Position numbers and translations under genes: made by a program
In this document: piece after piece, positions 1 to 5,149 of the stretch
Layout of the letters: every line of letters begins with the position of its first letter
How positions within the stretch are numbered: position 1 is the stretch's first letter
Notes under the pieces: generated by a model
The model's database searches: none
What the model was told of the DNA's origin: nothing
Seen by the model: the letters and a program-made list of their open reading frames with translations, nothing else
DNA from: Myxococcales bacterium
GTDB taxonomy: Bacteria; Myxococcota_C; UBA6777
DNA length: 6,740 bases
Direction: 5' to 3'
NCBI GenBank assembly: GCA_027005175.1
Contig: JALTMC010000194.1
Coordinates: 1-6,740 of the forward strand

Positions 1-96
1 GAGAAATAAGCCCGCAGCTTGGACGTGGCTTGAAGTGAAGAGCAGAGAGAGTAGGAGGATAAGAAGGAAGTTTTGCAGTCGGGATATGATGGACAT
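1..96 (-). CDS. N-terminus of an exported protein, cut by the left window edge
   Basis: The minus strand opens with an ATG at 94-96 and stays open for all 32 codons to base 1. The translation is a textbook Sec signal peptide: Ser/Arg/Gln near the start, a run of Leu, Ile and Phe through about residue 20, then T-S-S-H-V-Q-A with a probable cut after the Ala of VQA. The mature protein begins A-G-L-F-L. An AGAG-type purine stretch lies just upstream of the ATG. The start is only 18 bp past the stop of the preceding minus-strand gene, so the two are probably co-transcribed. The body lies outside the window. An A-G-L-[FY]-L mature start occurs in some FadL/OmpP1-like outer-membrane proteins of Myxococcota; that is recollection plus inference, not an assignment. 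Confidence 0.68.
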   Translation of the reverse strand, partial: MSIISRLQNFLLILLLSLLFTSSHVQAAGLFL

Positions 97-114
97 TGTT
101 TTCTCTGGAACAGC

Positions 115-903
115 CTAACGGAGTTCCTCTTTTAAGTTGTAGAGAGATTGTCGAATATCGCGAAACAATCCAGACGAACTCTTGAAAAAGGCGAGCAGTG
201 CTTTCTCTTGCCTGCGTTGTAGAATGAGCATTTTGCTGTGTGCCCGTCGAAAGGCTTGGGCGATGTCGTTTTCCCCGTGAATCGGGCAACGTTGCAGCCA
301 AAGGTGCATCCGGCGTTGCCAGGACCGCGACCAATCCTGCCAACCTTTGAGGTAGTGCTTTGAGCCTTGTCGGGCCTTGAGCCAGAGGGTGGATGACTTA
401 CTTTGCAGTTCCTTGTTGAGCCGCGCAAACTGTTGTGTGCAGGTACGCAGGGATAGAGTTTTGGTGGGATGTGAGGGGGAAGTCTTGCTAGAGAGCATGG
501 TACACTGCTTTTGTAGCCGTAGCATGCGGTGCTTCCAGTCGCGAGACCACTCTTCCCAAAGGGTGAGGTGCCCTCTGTGCCCACGACGCATACGGTACCA
601 CAATGCCGTGGTTTCACGGGCTTGTTCTGTGTGGAGTTGTTCCAGGTATTGGCGACAGACTTTGATGCGTCCACGCTTGAGTCGCTGGATCCCCTGTTTC
701 GATGTGGAGTTTGAGGTACCCCATACTTGGGGGGGGGCAGTAATCGAGCGGTAGATCGAGAGAATCATGGCGAGGGTAAAGCTACCTCCAACTAGAAATA
801 AAATGAGAAGAACCAGTTGTCGTCCCAGTCGAAACTCCCAATCGAGCTTCTTCCGTGGGGAAGAGGCGGTGTTGGGATGATCCTGGGAACCTTGTTCACT
901 CAT
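115..903 (-). CDS. Single-pass membrane protein with an internal 72-residue duplication, unknown function
   Basis: I do not recognise this 262-residue protein. The ATG at 901-903 is chosen because AGGAG sits 7 bases upstream; an in-frame ATG 14 codons earlier lacks such a site. Residues 1-28 are polar and end basic. Residues about 30-50 form one transmembrane helix. Residues 51-262 are a very basic Trp/Arg/Gln-rich soluble part, probably outside the cytoplasm if the helix is an uncleaved signal anchor. Residues 83-134 and 155-206 align over 52 positions without a gap. About 17 identities are shared, including Cys at both ends, L-W at module positions 19-20, and the block W-x2-WSR-x-W-x2-RM. 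The rest of the protein (207-262) is helical and may hold a decayed third copy. The gene lies 118 bp after the methyltransferase gene, has its own promoter at 971-999, and is followed closely by an exported-protein gene. A cell-envelope role is inference only. Confidence 0.77.
   Translation of the reverse strand: MSEQGSQDHPNTASSPRKKLDWEFRLGRQLVLLILFLVGGSFTLAMILSIYRSITAPPQVWGTSNSTSKQGIQRLKRGRIKVCRQYLEQLHTEQARETTALWYRMRRGHRGHLTLWEEWSRDWKHRMLRLQKQCTMLSSKTSPSHPTKTLSLRTCTQQFARLNKELQSKSSTLWLKARQGSKHYLKGWQDWSRSWQRRMHLWLQRCPIHGENDIAQAFRRAHSKMLILQRRQEKALLAFFKSSSGLFRDIRQSLYNLKEELR
286..657 (-). repeat. Coding-level duplication: two 52-residue WSR-x-W modules
   Basis: Module 1 is encoded by 502-657 and module 2 by 286-441, a spacing of 72 codons (216 bp). 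They align without a gap as protein but have clearly diverged as DNA, so the duplication is old and held by selection on protein. Invariant positions include flanking Cys at module positions 1 and 52, Gln3, Leu8, Glu11, Leu19-Trp20, Arg24, Gly26, Leu31, Trp34, Trp37-Ser38-Arg39, Trp41 and Arg44-Met45. Confidence 0.7.
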
Positions 904-970
904 ACGAAAACTCCTGTGGGGCATGCAAACTTCCTTCCATGCCATCGTCTACTACGTTGATGGTTGGCTG

Positions 971-999
971 AGAATATCGATTGGTGAGGGGGCTGTCAA
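971..999 (-). promoter_or_regulatory. Sigma70-type promoter for the duplicated-module membrane protein
   Basis: Read on the minus strand, a perfect -35 TTGACA (994-999) is followed after exactly 17 bases by the -10 TATTCT (971-976), which matches 4 of 6 consensus positions. Transcription would start near 964, leaving a leader of about 60 bases before the ATG at 903. It lies between the methyltransferase stop and the next gene, so that gene and the exported protein after it can be expressed apart from the methyltransferase. Confidence 0.55.
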
Positions 1000-1021
1000 G
1001 CTCGTGTGCTTGGAGTGCCGT

Positions 1022-1831
1022 TCAAAACAGAGGGGTGTTTCTTGGTTTGGGGGGAGAGCCCGCAAAGATCGCCTCTGCTTCAGGAGTATAGTTTGCATGT
1101 TTCATCGTGCGGTACAGATACAAAGGTGCTTCTTGTTGGAGGGGGCTTGTTGAGGGGGAAGCGGTCACCAGGGCAAGTTTGGGAGGGGCATTCTCGTGGG
1201 GGTGAACAAAGCGTTGTCGAGTGAGTGTCAGTTGGGCGGCTTGGAGAGCGGCTTGGAGACGAGTCAAAAACGATGCAGGATAAACCATCGACAGTTGCCC
1301 CTCTGTATGCAGGAGAGAAGCTGCCACAGCAACGATCTCGTTGAGGCTCCCATGCAGCTCGTGTCGCGCAGCCGCCCTCTCAGGGTTGGGACTGATGTTG
1401 CCACTTTGTTTGGGATAAAACGGCGGATTGCAGGTAATGATATGCCATTGTGTTTGGGGACGCCAGGTCCGGATATCAGCCTTAATCACTTTCATCTGTG
1501 ATTGACGTGCATTGGCTTTCACATTTTGTTGAGCCAGGACAGCGAGGTCCGGCTGCCGCTCGACTGCCGTCATGAACGGGGTGTAGCCCCTCTGCTCCCA
1601 TAGATCAGCCAGCAACAAAGGGACAACCCCACAGCCTGTTCCTACATCAAGTATCTCTGTGGGAGAGCAAGAGGAGACAAAGTGACTGAGCAGGACAGCG
1701 TCGATGGAGAAGCGGTATCCACAGCGGTGTTGGGTCAGATGTACACGCCCCCGAAACATGGTGCCATGCGTGCACTCGGGAGGTGGAGTCTCTTGATGTT
1801 CTGGTGAGATCAGTTTATGAGAAGATGTCAT
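1022..1831 (-). CDS. trmN6: tRNA1(Val) (adenine(37)-N6)-methyltransferase, TrmN6/YfiC family
   Basis: A class I SAM-dependent methyltransferase of 269 residues; the E. coli member YfiC has about 245. In E. coli the enzyme makes N6-methyladenosine at A37 of tRNA1(Val) in the cytoplasm. Family marks are clear. The N-terminal block Q-x3-GYRFSIDAVLLSHF (about 34-51) is diagnostic of this group. SAM motif I is DVGTGCG (62-68). The acidic residue E91 ends strand 2, D119 sits in A-D-I, and the catalytic N-P-P-F is at 135-138. The C-terminus has the family's L-Y-L-Y and YTPE elements. The ATG at 1829-1831 has only a weak upstream purine site, and the first 24 residues are Pro/His-rich and not conserved-looking, so the start is approximate. 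It is divergent from the basic-protein gene at 1959. A related N6-adenine or release-factor methyltransferase is possible, but the GYRFSIDAVLL block argues for TrmN6. Confidence 0.9.
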   Translation of the reverse strand: MTSSHKLISPEHQETPPPECTHGTMFRGRVHLTQHRCGYRFSIDAVLLSHFVSSCSPTEILDVGTGCGVVPLLLADLWEQRGYTPFMTAVERQPDLAVLAQQNVKANARQSQMKVIKADIRTWRPQTQWHIITCNPPFYPKQSGNISPNPERAAARHELHGSLNEIVAVAASLLHTEGQLSMVYPASFLTRLQAALQAAQLTLTRQRFVHPHENAPPKLALVTASPSTSPLQQEAPLYLYRTMKHANYTPEAEAIFAGSPPKPRNTPLF

Positions 1832-1879
1832 GTTCGTTCGATTTTCCAGTGTGCTTTTTCACCTGACAATACGAAATGC

Positions 1880-1901
1880 CGTTGTTAGCACGTTGTTAGC
1901 A
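1880..1901. repeat. Perfect 11-bp tandem repeat in the divergent intergenic region
   Basis: CGTTGTTAGCA occurs twice back to back (1880-1890 and 1891-1901). It sits between the divergent starts at 1831 and 1959, where a regulator of either gene could bind. No well-spaced -35/-10 pair was found around it. Confidence 0.5.
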
Positions 1902-1911
1902 TAGATTGATA

Positions 1912-1932
1912 AATGGAGTCCAGGCTTCCATT
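1912..1932. promoter_or_regulatory. Inverted repeat upstream of the Arg/Tyr-rich protein gene
   Basis: AATGGA (1912-1917) and TCCATT (1927-1932) form a perfect 6-bp inverted repeat with a 9-base centre, ending 26 bases before the ATG at 1959. It could be an operator or a leader hairpin. A chance 6-bp match is also possible. Confidence 0.25.
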
Positions 1933-1958
1933 GATTTGAACAAGTAGGGGTTTCATTC

Positions 1959-2552
1959 ATGCATCGTAAGTTCGTTTGGAGTGGGTTGTTTCTCATGGGT
2001 TGTGGAGCGTTTCTCTTGGGGGAGAACTCTGCGTCAGCCAAAGGGAAAGATGGGTATAGCAAACAAGAAGTTCGATTGTCTGAGCTTCCCAAATACAAGA
2101 TTAAGGACCGACGTCTACGCAAGATCTTTAAGAAAATGGTGAAACAGTACAAGCATATTTACGGGCATGCTTCTGCTGATGGTTATATTCTCCCCAACGA
2201 GTTGCGCGATCTTAAGTTCCAGCGAGGCTTTATGTATCGATTGTTCTTAATCGATAAACGTCACCGAGAGGCCAAGAAACAGCACCGGCGCTTTCAGCGC
2301 AAGTGCCGTCGGAAATATCGCAAAGAATACCGACGGTATCGACGACTGCGTCGTCGGTATCGCCGCCGACGTTATCGTCACAAACGAAAACGATTAAAAA
2401 AGCCGAAGTTGGCGTCTGCGGATCGTCATCATTTGTCGGATCTGAAACTACGGTTCACGCGTTATGAAACGATGATTCGGCGGTTTGCTTGTCGTTACTT
2501 GCCGCAGTACAAGAGAAGGTATCGAAAGAGCCATTGTCGAAAAAGATACTGA
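1959..2552 (+). CDS. Exported, extremely basic Arg/Tyr-rich protein, unknown function
   Basis: A 197-residue protein I do not recognise. The ATG has TAGGGG eight bases upstream. Residues 1-27 look like a Sec signal: M-H-R-K, a hydrophobic core, then N-S-A-S-A with a likely cut after Ala27. Cys15 follows L-M-G, so a lipoprotein reading is possible, though the hydrophobic stretch continues past it. Residues 69-81 contain A-D-G-Y-I-L-P-N-E-L, which matches the second half of an EF-hand loop (Gly, Ile, final Glu), but the first ligand is His rather than Asp. Residues 108-150 are almost entirely Arg, Lys and Tyr with scattered His, and the C-terminus (165-197) repeats this character. The mature protein would be very cationic, so binding to lipopolysaccharide, nucleic acid or another polyanion outside the membrane is plausible inference. 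The 3' end overlaps the next gene by 64 bp in another frame, so translational coupling is likely. Confidence 0.72.
   Translation: MHRKFVWSGLFLMGCGAFLLGENSASAKGKDGYSKQEVRLSELPKYKIKDRRLRKIFKKMVKQYKHIYGHASADGYILPNELRDLKFQRGFMYRLFLIDKRHREAKKQHRRFQRKCRRKYRKEYRRYRRLRRRYRRRRYRHKRKRLKKPKLASADRHHLSDLKLRFTRYETMIRRFACRYLPQYKRRYRKSHCRKRY
2336..2360 (+). other. Strong hairpin inside the Arg-rich coding region
   Basis: CGACGAC (2340-2346), TGC (2347-2349) and GTCGTCG (2350-2356) form a perfect 7-bp stem with a three-base loop. Pairing extends outward through T-G, A-T, T-A and G-T to give about 11 pairs as RNA. No U-run follows, so it is not an intrinsic terminator. It may simply reflect alternating Arg codons. 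Confidence 0.35.
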
Positions 2553-3448
2553 CACCGGGGCTTTCTCCAACGCCTCCAGCGAGACCATCTTTGCCCAAAA
2601 GCTACGCAGGTGTTGGTGATCCAGATGTTGACTTTTACCAGATGCTTCATCTGGAACGTCACAGCCGGTTGGAACAAATCGAAGAGGCTTTGCAGGCGGC
2701 CCAGCGATGGTGGAATGGCCAGCAAGCCAACCCCAAGTATCGTCACCAGGCTCGTGATGCATTGGCTCGATTGCGAGAGGCGCGAGAGGTTCTCTTTGAT
2801 CCTATTCGACGTCAATCTTATGATCGACAACGACAATCCACACGCCAAAACTGGCGAAAAATGCGTTGGCTTCCTGTCAGTGAATTGATCGATGTCTTGT
2901 TGAAAGAGCAGACCTGTTCTCATGCACAGGAAGAACTTCTCGTCAACTTTGCTCGTCGTCGAAATCTAACAGAAGAGGAGATTCGCATCCTCCTCAATGA
3001 AGAGTTTTTACGTCGAGATATCGAGCGTGAGCCTGAACCTGAACCTAGACCCACTCGCTCTGTTTGGCATATCTTTGGCTACCGTAGTGTCATAGCCTTT
3101 CTGTCCATCGCCTTTCTCGGAATTCTTGTGCTGGCTCTTTATGGCTCAGCCAGTCCCGCTATTTTGCTTCTGGTTCCTATGCTTAATGATATCCGGCTTC
3201 TCGTCCGTGGGCTGTATTTGCAAGCCATCCCTGAAGAAAACCAGCCCTCCGTCAATGGATGGGATTGGCTCGTGGGTATCGCTGTCCTTGGCGGGGCTTC
3301 TGTTACCGCCCTTGTCACTATGCAAAATGATCCTATGCTTCCCCTCGGCATTGGAGTGGCTACCTTAATTTGGCTCTCCTGGCTGGCTCTGGTTCTACTC
3401 TGGCAAAACCCTCCACCCCTCAAACCCTCTCCCAACGAGCACTTGTAA
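2489..3448 (+). CDS. Multi-pass membrane protein with a J-domain-like region lacking HPD
   Basis: A 319-residue reading from TTG at 2489. No start has a convincing ribosome site; TTG at 2534 or 2591 are alternatives, and the first in-frame ATG (codon 52) would cut the J-like region. Residues 48-113 follow the J-domain plan: D-F-Y-Q-M-L-H-L, an I-E-E-A-L helix, and closing R-E-A-R-E-V-L-F-D-P then Q-S-Y-D-R. The HPD tripeptide needed to stimulate DnaK is replaced by W-N-G (75-77), so canonical cochaperone activity is unlikely. Residues 146-180 are a small helical element (N-L-T-E-E-E-I-R-I-L-L) seen in other bacterial J-like proteins as far as I recall. A Glu-Pro linker (181-188) leads to three or four hydrophobic segments near 200-218, 222-243, 260-278 and 284-304. 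The J-like part is therefore probably cytoplasmic on a membrane anchor. The overlap with the upstream Arg/Tyr-rich gene suggests coupled translation and a shared process, which is inference. Confidence 0.78.
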   Translation: MSLLAAVQEKVSKEPLSKKILTPGLSPTPPARPSLPKSYAGVGDPDVDFYQMLHLERHSRLEQIEEALQAAQRWWNGQQANPKYRHQARDALARLREAREVLFDPIRRQSYDRQRQSTRQNWRKMRWLPVSELIDVLLKEQTCSHAQEELLVNFARRRNLTEEEIRILLNEEFLRRDIEREPEPEPRPTRSVWHIFGYRSVIAFLSIAFLGILVLALYGSASPAILLLVPMLNDIRLLVRGLYLQAIPEENQPSVNGWDWLVGIAVLGGASVTALVTMQNDPMLPLGIGVATLIWLSWLALVLLWQNPPPLKPSPNEHL

Positions 3449-3451
3449 GGT

Positions 3452-3498
3452 TGTTGTCTCTCTTTCTAAAATACGCTGTTGTCTCCCTTTCTAAAATA
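3452..3498 (+). repeat. Two 22-bp direct repeats with a 25-bp period
   Basis: Copies at 3452-3473 and 3477-3498 share TTGTCTCYCTTTCTAAAATA plus a leading TG and differ at one base. The second copy contains the -35 hexamer of the candidate promoter at 3479-3507. They begin four bases after the J-like gene's stop. They could be paired binding sites for a regulator. Confidence 0.65.
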
Positions 3499-3507
3499 GA
3501 CTATACT
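3479..3507 (+). promoter_or_regulatory. Candidate sigma70 promoter upstream of the Cys-cluster protein
   Basis: TTGTCT (3479-3484, 4 of 6 consensus) is followed after exactly 17 bases by TATACT (3502-3507, 5 of 6). Transcription would begin near 3514, giving a leader of about 228 bases before the ATG at 3742. A long leader is unusual for a small gene and may itself carry regulation or a small RNA. Confidence 0.45.
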
Positions 3508-3514
3508 GAACAAA

Positions 3515-3529
3515 TGTCACGATCTGACA
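3515..3529 (+). promoter_or_regulatory. Palindromic operator-like site at the predicted transcription start
   Basis: TGTCA-CGATC-TGACA is a perfect 5-bp inverted repeat that begins eight bases after the -10 hexamer, where a repressor would block initiation. No regulator gene is present in the window to pair with it. The rest of 3449-3741 contains no supported gene, only this site, the repeats listed separately, and a small REP-like hairpin at 3690-3701. Confidence 0.4.
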
Positions 3530-3560
3530 CATGTACCCATTAAGATCATTGAGACAGGTT

Positions 3561-3608
3561 GGGTTGTTGCAGGTGTTTTGTCTTGGGTTGTTGTGGGTGT
3601 TTTGTCTT
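3561..3608 (+). repeat. 24-bp tandem duplication in the leader region
   Basis: Two adjacent 24-bp units, 3561-3584 and 3585-3608, begin GGGTTGTTG and end GGTGTTTTGTCTT, differing only at the two central bases (CA versus TG). They lie between the candidate promoter and the start at 3742. The near-identity points to a recent duplication, possibly by slippage. Confidence 0.7.
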
Positions 3609-3741
3609 GCAGCCAGATCGACAGCATGATACTGTGCCAGCCCACACAATGCGACGTTCTGAATGCCCCTTAAATGGCCCTTTGGGACACCTTTGGAAAG
3701 GCTCAGAATCCTGGTTTTCAACTTCCTTGTAAGTGAGTCAG

Positions 3742-4257
3742 ATGCGTATTAATTGCCACACCTATGGACACTGGAAAAACCTGCTTATTTGTGCGATGTC
3801 GTGTCCTTATACACATCGCTGTAAACAGTTCAAAGAATGGCGTACCGATGAAACCAATCACAAGATGTTGTGGAAGGAGATCCTGCGTTATCTCCAAACC
3901 CACCCCGCCCATCCTTATGAGTTGCTTTTAAATCCCATTTCTTCCCGTCAATCAAAGGAGACAGATGATATGAAACGATATGTGTGTGTTCGTGAAGAAC
4001 AGATCTTGTTACTCTCAAATGAAGAGATCACTCAACACCTACTCAAAGGACAGATGTTTGATGAGATCTTCGAAGTTGGACGAGAGATGGAGCTTCAAAT
4101 CCGCCTCGTTCCATCAAAAAGTGCGAAAAAGAATATCAGCAAAACTGCACCTGAGGCCGATGTAGCGGAAGAAAAAGAGCCCGAAGTTGAAGCAGCCAAC
4201 GGCGTTGCCCGCAAAGGTCGTCGCAAAAAAGCCTCACAAACAGAAGCCTCTGCCTAA
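3742..4257 (+). CDS. Small protein with an N-terminal four-Cys cluster and charged tail
   Basis: A 171-residue protein from ATG at 3742, preceded by AAGTGAG four bases away. A GTG three codons earlier (3733) is an alternative. Residues 5-33 hold Cys5, Cys17, Cys21 and Cys27 in the pattern C-x11-C-x3-C-x5-C, with aromatic residues between and the run C-P-Y-T-H-R-C-K-Q-F ending at Trp33. Four cysteines at this spacing could bind zinc or an iron-sulfur cluster, but this is inference. A middle domain (about 75-122) contains V-R-E-E-Q-I-L-L-L, then G-Q-M-F-D-E-I-F-E-V-G-R-E-M-E-L-Q-I-R-L-V-P and looks conserved. Residues after about 125 are low-complexity: acidic (E-E-K-E-P-E-V-E), then basic (R-K-G-R-R-K-K). 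No signal peptide or membrane segment is seen, so it is probably cytoplasmic. It converges with the lipoate ligase gene, with 17 bp between them. The function is not recognised; a nucleic-acid-binding or regulatory role is possible. Confidence 0.78.
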   Translation: MRINCHTYGHWKNLLICAMSCPYTHRCKQFKEWRTDETNHKMLWKEILRYLQTHPAHPYELLLNPISSRQSKETDDMKRYVCVREEQILLLSNEEITQHLLKGQMFDEIFEVGREMELQIRLVPSKSAKKNISKTAPEADVAEEKEPEVEAANGVARKGRRKKASQTEASA

Positions 4258-4274
4258 CCTGACTGGGGAGGGTG

Positions 4275-4931
4275 TCAAGGAGGTGTGACAACGTCGTCGG
4301 AGAGAAGCTGAGGGACTCGTATTTGCAGGGTTGTTTCGAGGTGTTGTTGTAGGGTTGTGATGGGTTGGTTCCAACCGATGTCAGACAGGCATGTGGTGAA
4401 GGATTGATGGCTTCGACCTTCGCGATAGTCGGGTTCTCGGGGGGGGTAGAGGAGGTATCGGTCAAACAGGTTTCGATCTGTATTGACAAGCATGACTCCT
4501 TGGTAGACGAGCAGAGAGCGTTGTCGGCGCATGGATGAGCCTAAGATCTTGCGGTCATTCCAGGCGAGATCGGACAATCCGCGTTGGGAGATACCTGTCA
4601 ACCCTTTCTGTTCTAGTGCTTCGATCATGGGGAGCTGGAGTGCTTGGAAGTATCGTTTACTGCCATAAGGGTCTTTTACATGAGCAGCGATTGCGATGAC
4701 CAGCATCCCCGGACTTAGAACGACTGTTCCACCACCACCGTCTCGACGATAGACAGTCACTCCGTCTGCGTGGAGAGCTTCAGCTTGGATCTCTTTCTCT
4801 GCCTTGCCCCCTCGCCCCAGCACGACACAGATCTCAGGCTCCTCCCAAACACGGCAACACACCGATTTCTGAGATCTTTGGAGTTCGGATTGGATGTAGG
4901 CATCGCCGGGATAAGGAGGGTAATCAGTCAA
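4275..4931 (-). CDS. lplA: Lipoate-protein ligase A family protein (short form, uncertain start)
   Basis: A 218-residue member of the BPL/LplA/LipB catalytic fold, which attaches lipoate or octanoate to a lysine of E2 or H-protein domains. The lipoyl-AMP pocket motif is Y-R-R-D-G-G-G-G-T-V-V (61-71), preceded by V-V-L-G-R (36-40). The catalytic lysine is K128 in N-D-R-K-I-L-G-S-S, and V-Y-Q-G-V-M-L follows at 142-148. E. coli LplA has 338 residues; this protein has only the catalytic domain, as in LipM/LipL-type proteins, so octanoyltransferase activity cannot be excluded. The start is doubtful. The TTG at 4929-4931 lacks a ribosome site and lies in a tandem repeat, and an in-frame TGA sits one codon further upstream (4935-4937). 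The first beta strand expected before the N-terminal helix (about 10-20) is missing. GTG at 4862 is an alternative but would lose that helix. It follows the Cys-rich lipoprotein gene on the same strand after 218 bp. Confidence 0.85.
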   Translation of the reverse strand: MTDYPPYPGDAYIQSELQRSQKSVCCRVWEEPEICVVLGRGGKAEKEIQAEALHADGVTVYRRDGGGGTVVLSPGMLVIAIAAHVKDPYGSKRYFQALQLPMIEALEQKGLTGISQRGLSDLAWNDRKILGSSMRRQRSLLVYQGVMLVNTDRNLFDRYLLYPPREPDYREGRSHQSFTTCLSDIGWNQPITTLQQHLETTLQIRVPQLLSDDVVTPP

Positions 4932-5035
4932 AAGTCAGAAGTCCAAGGTGAAGAGGAAAGCCAGTCAAAAGTCAGAAGTCCAAGGTAAGGAGGGTAACCA
5001 GTCAAAAGTCAGAAGTCCAAGGTGAAGAGGAAAGC
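4925..5035. repeat. Three-unit 37-bp tandem array built from heptamers
   Basis: Units 4925-4961, 4962-4998 and 4999-5035 each begin CAGTCAAAAGTCAGAAGTCC, with the first 25 bases identical. Units 1 and 3 are identical throughout; unit 2 ends in AAGGAGGGTAAC instead. A matching AAGGAGGGTAAT just before unit 1 (4913-4924) and CAGAC after unit 3 are partial units. Inside a unit the sequence steps in sevens: GTCAAAA, GTCAGAA, GTCCAAG, GTGAAGA, GGAAAGC, plus CA. The left end overlaps the lipoate ligase 5' codons. The remaining gap, 5036-5149, shows nothing I can support. Confidence 0.85.
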
Positions 5036-5149
5036 CAGACAAAGCGTATCGTCGAAGGTCGAGAGTTTTCCGTTTTACGTCGGATCTTTCCGGTTGAAAG
5101 GTTGAGTGCAGCTGAGTTAAAAGTCCACGTTTGGAAGAGAGGATGGGTG

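Noticed and set aside
377-754. A plus-strand open frame of 125 codons opposite the duplicated-module protein.
   Set aside because: It has no start signal or recognisable domain, and the opposite strand has a good ribosome site, a promoter, a membrane helix and a conserved internal duplication.
1859-2152. A 97-codon minus-strand frame overlapping the start of the Arg/Tyr-rich gene.
   Set aside because: No ribosome site or domain was seen. The plus strand has a better ribosome site, a signal peptide and a consistent composition.
3491-3721. A 76-codon minus-strand frame across the regulatory region.
   Set aside because: It encodes the tandem DNA repeats as short peptide repeats, has no ribosome site or domain, and coincides with promoter-like and palindromic elements.
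4273-4290. TGTCA-N8-TGACA between the convergent genes, similar to the palindrome at 3515-3529.
   Set aside because: The spacing differs, it overlaps the 3' end of the ligase coding sequence, and no U-run follows, so neither a shared operator nor a terminator is supported.
4925-5035. The 37-bp repeats as a CRISPR array.
   Set aside because: The units are directly adjacent with no unique spacers, show heptamer substructure, and have no cas genes nearby.
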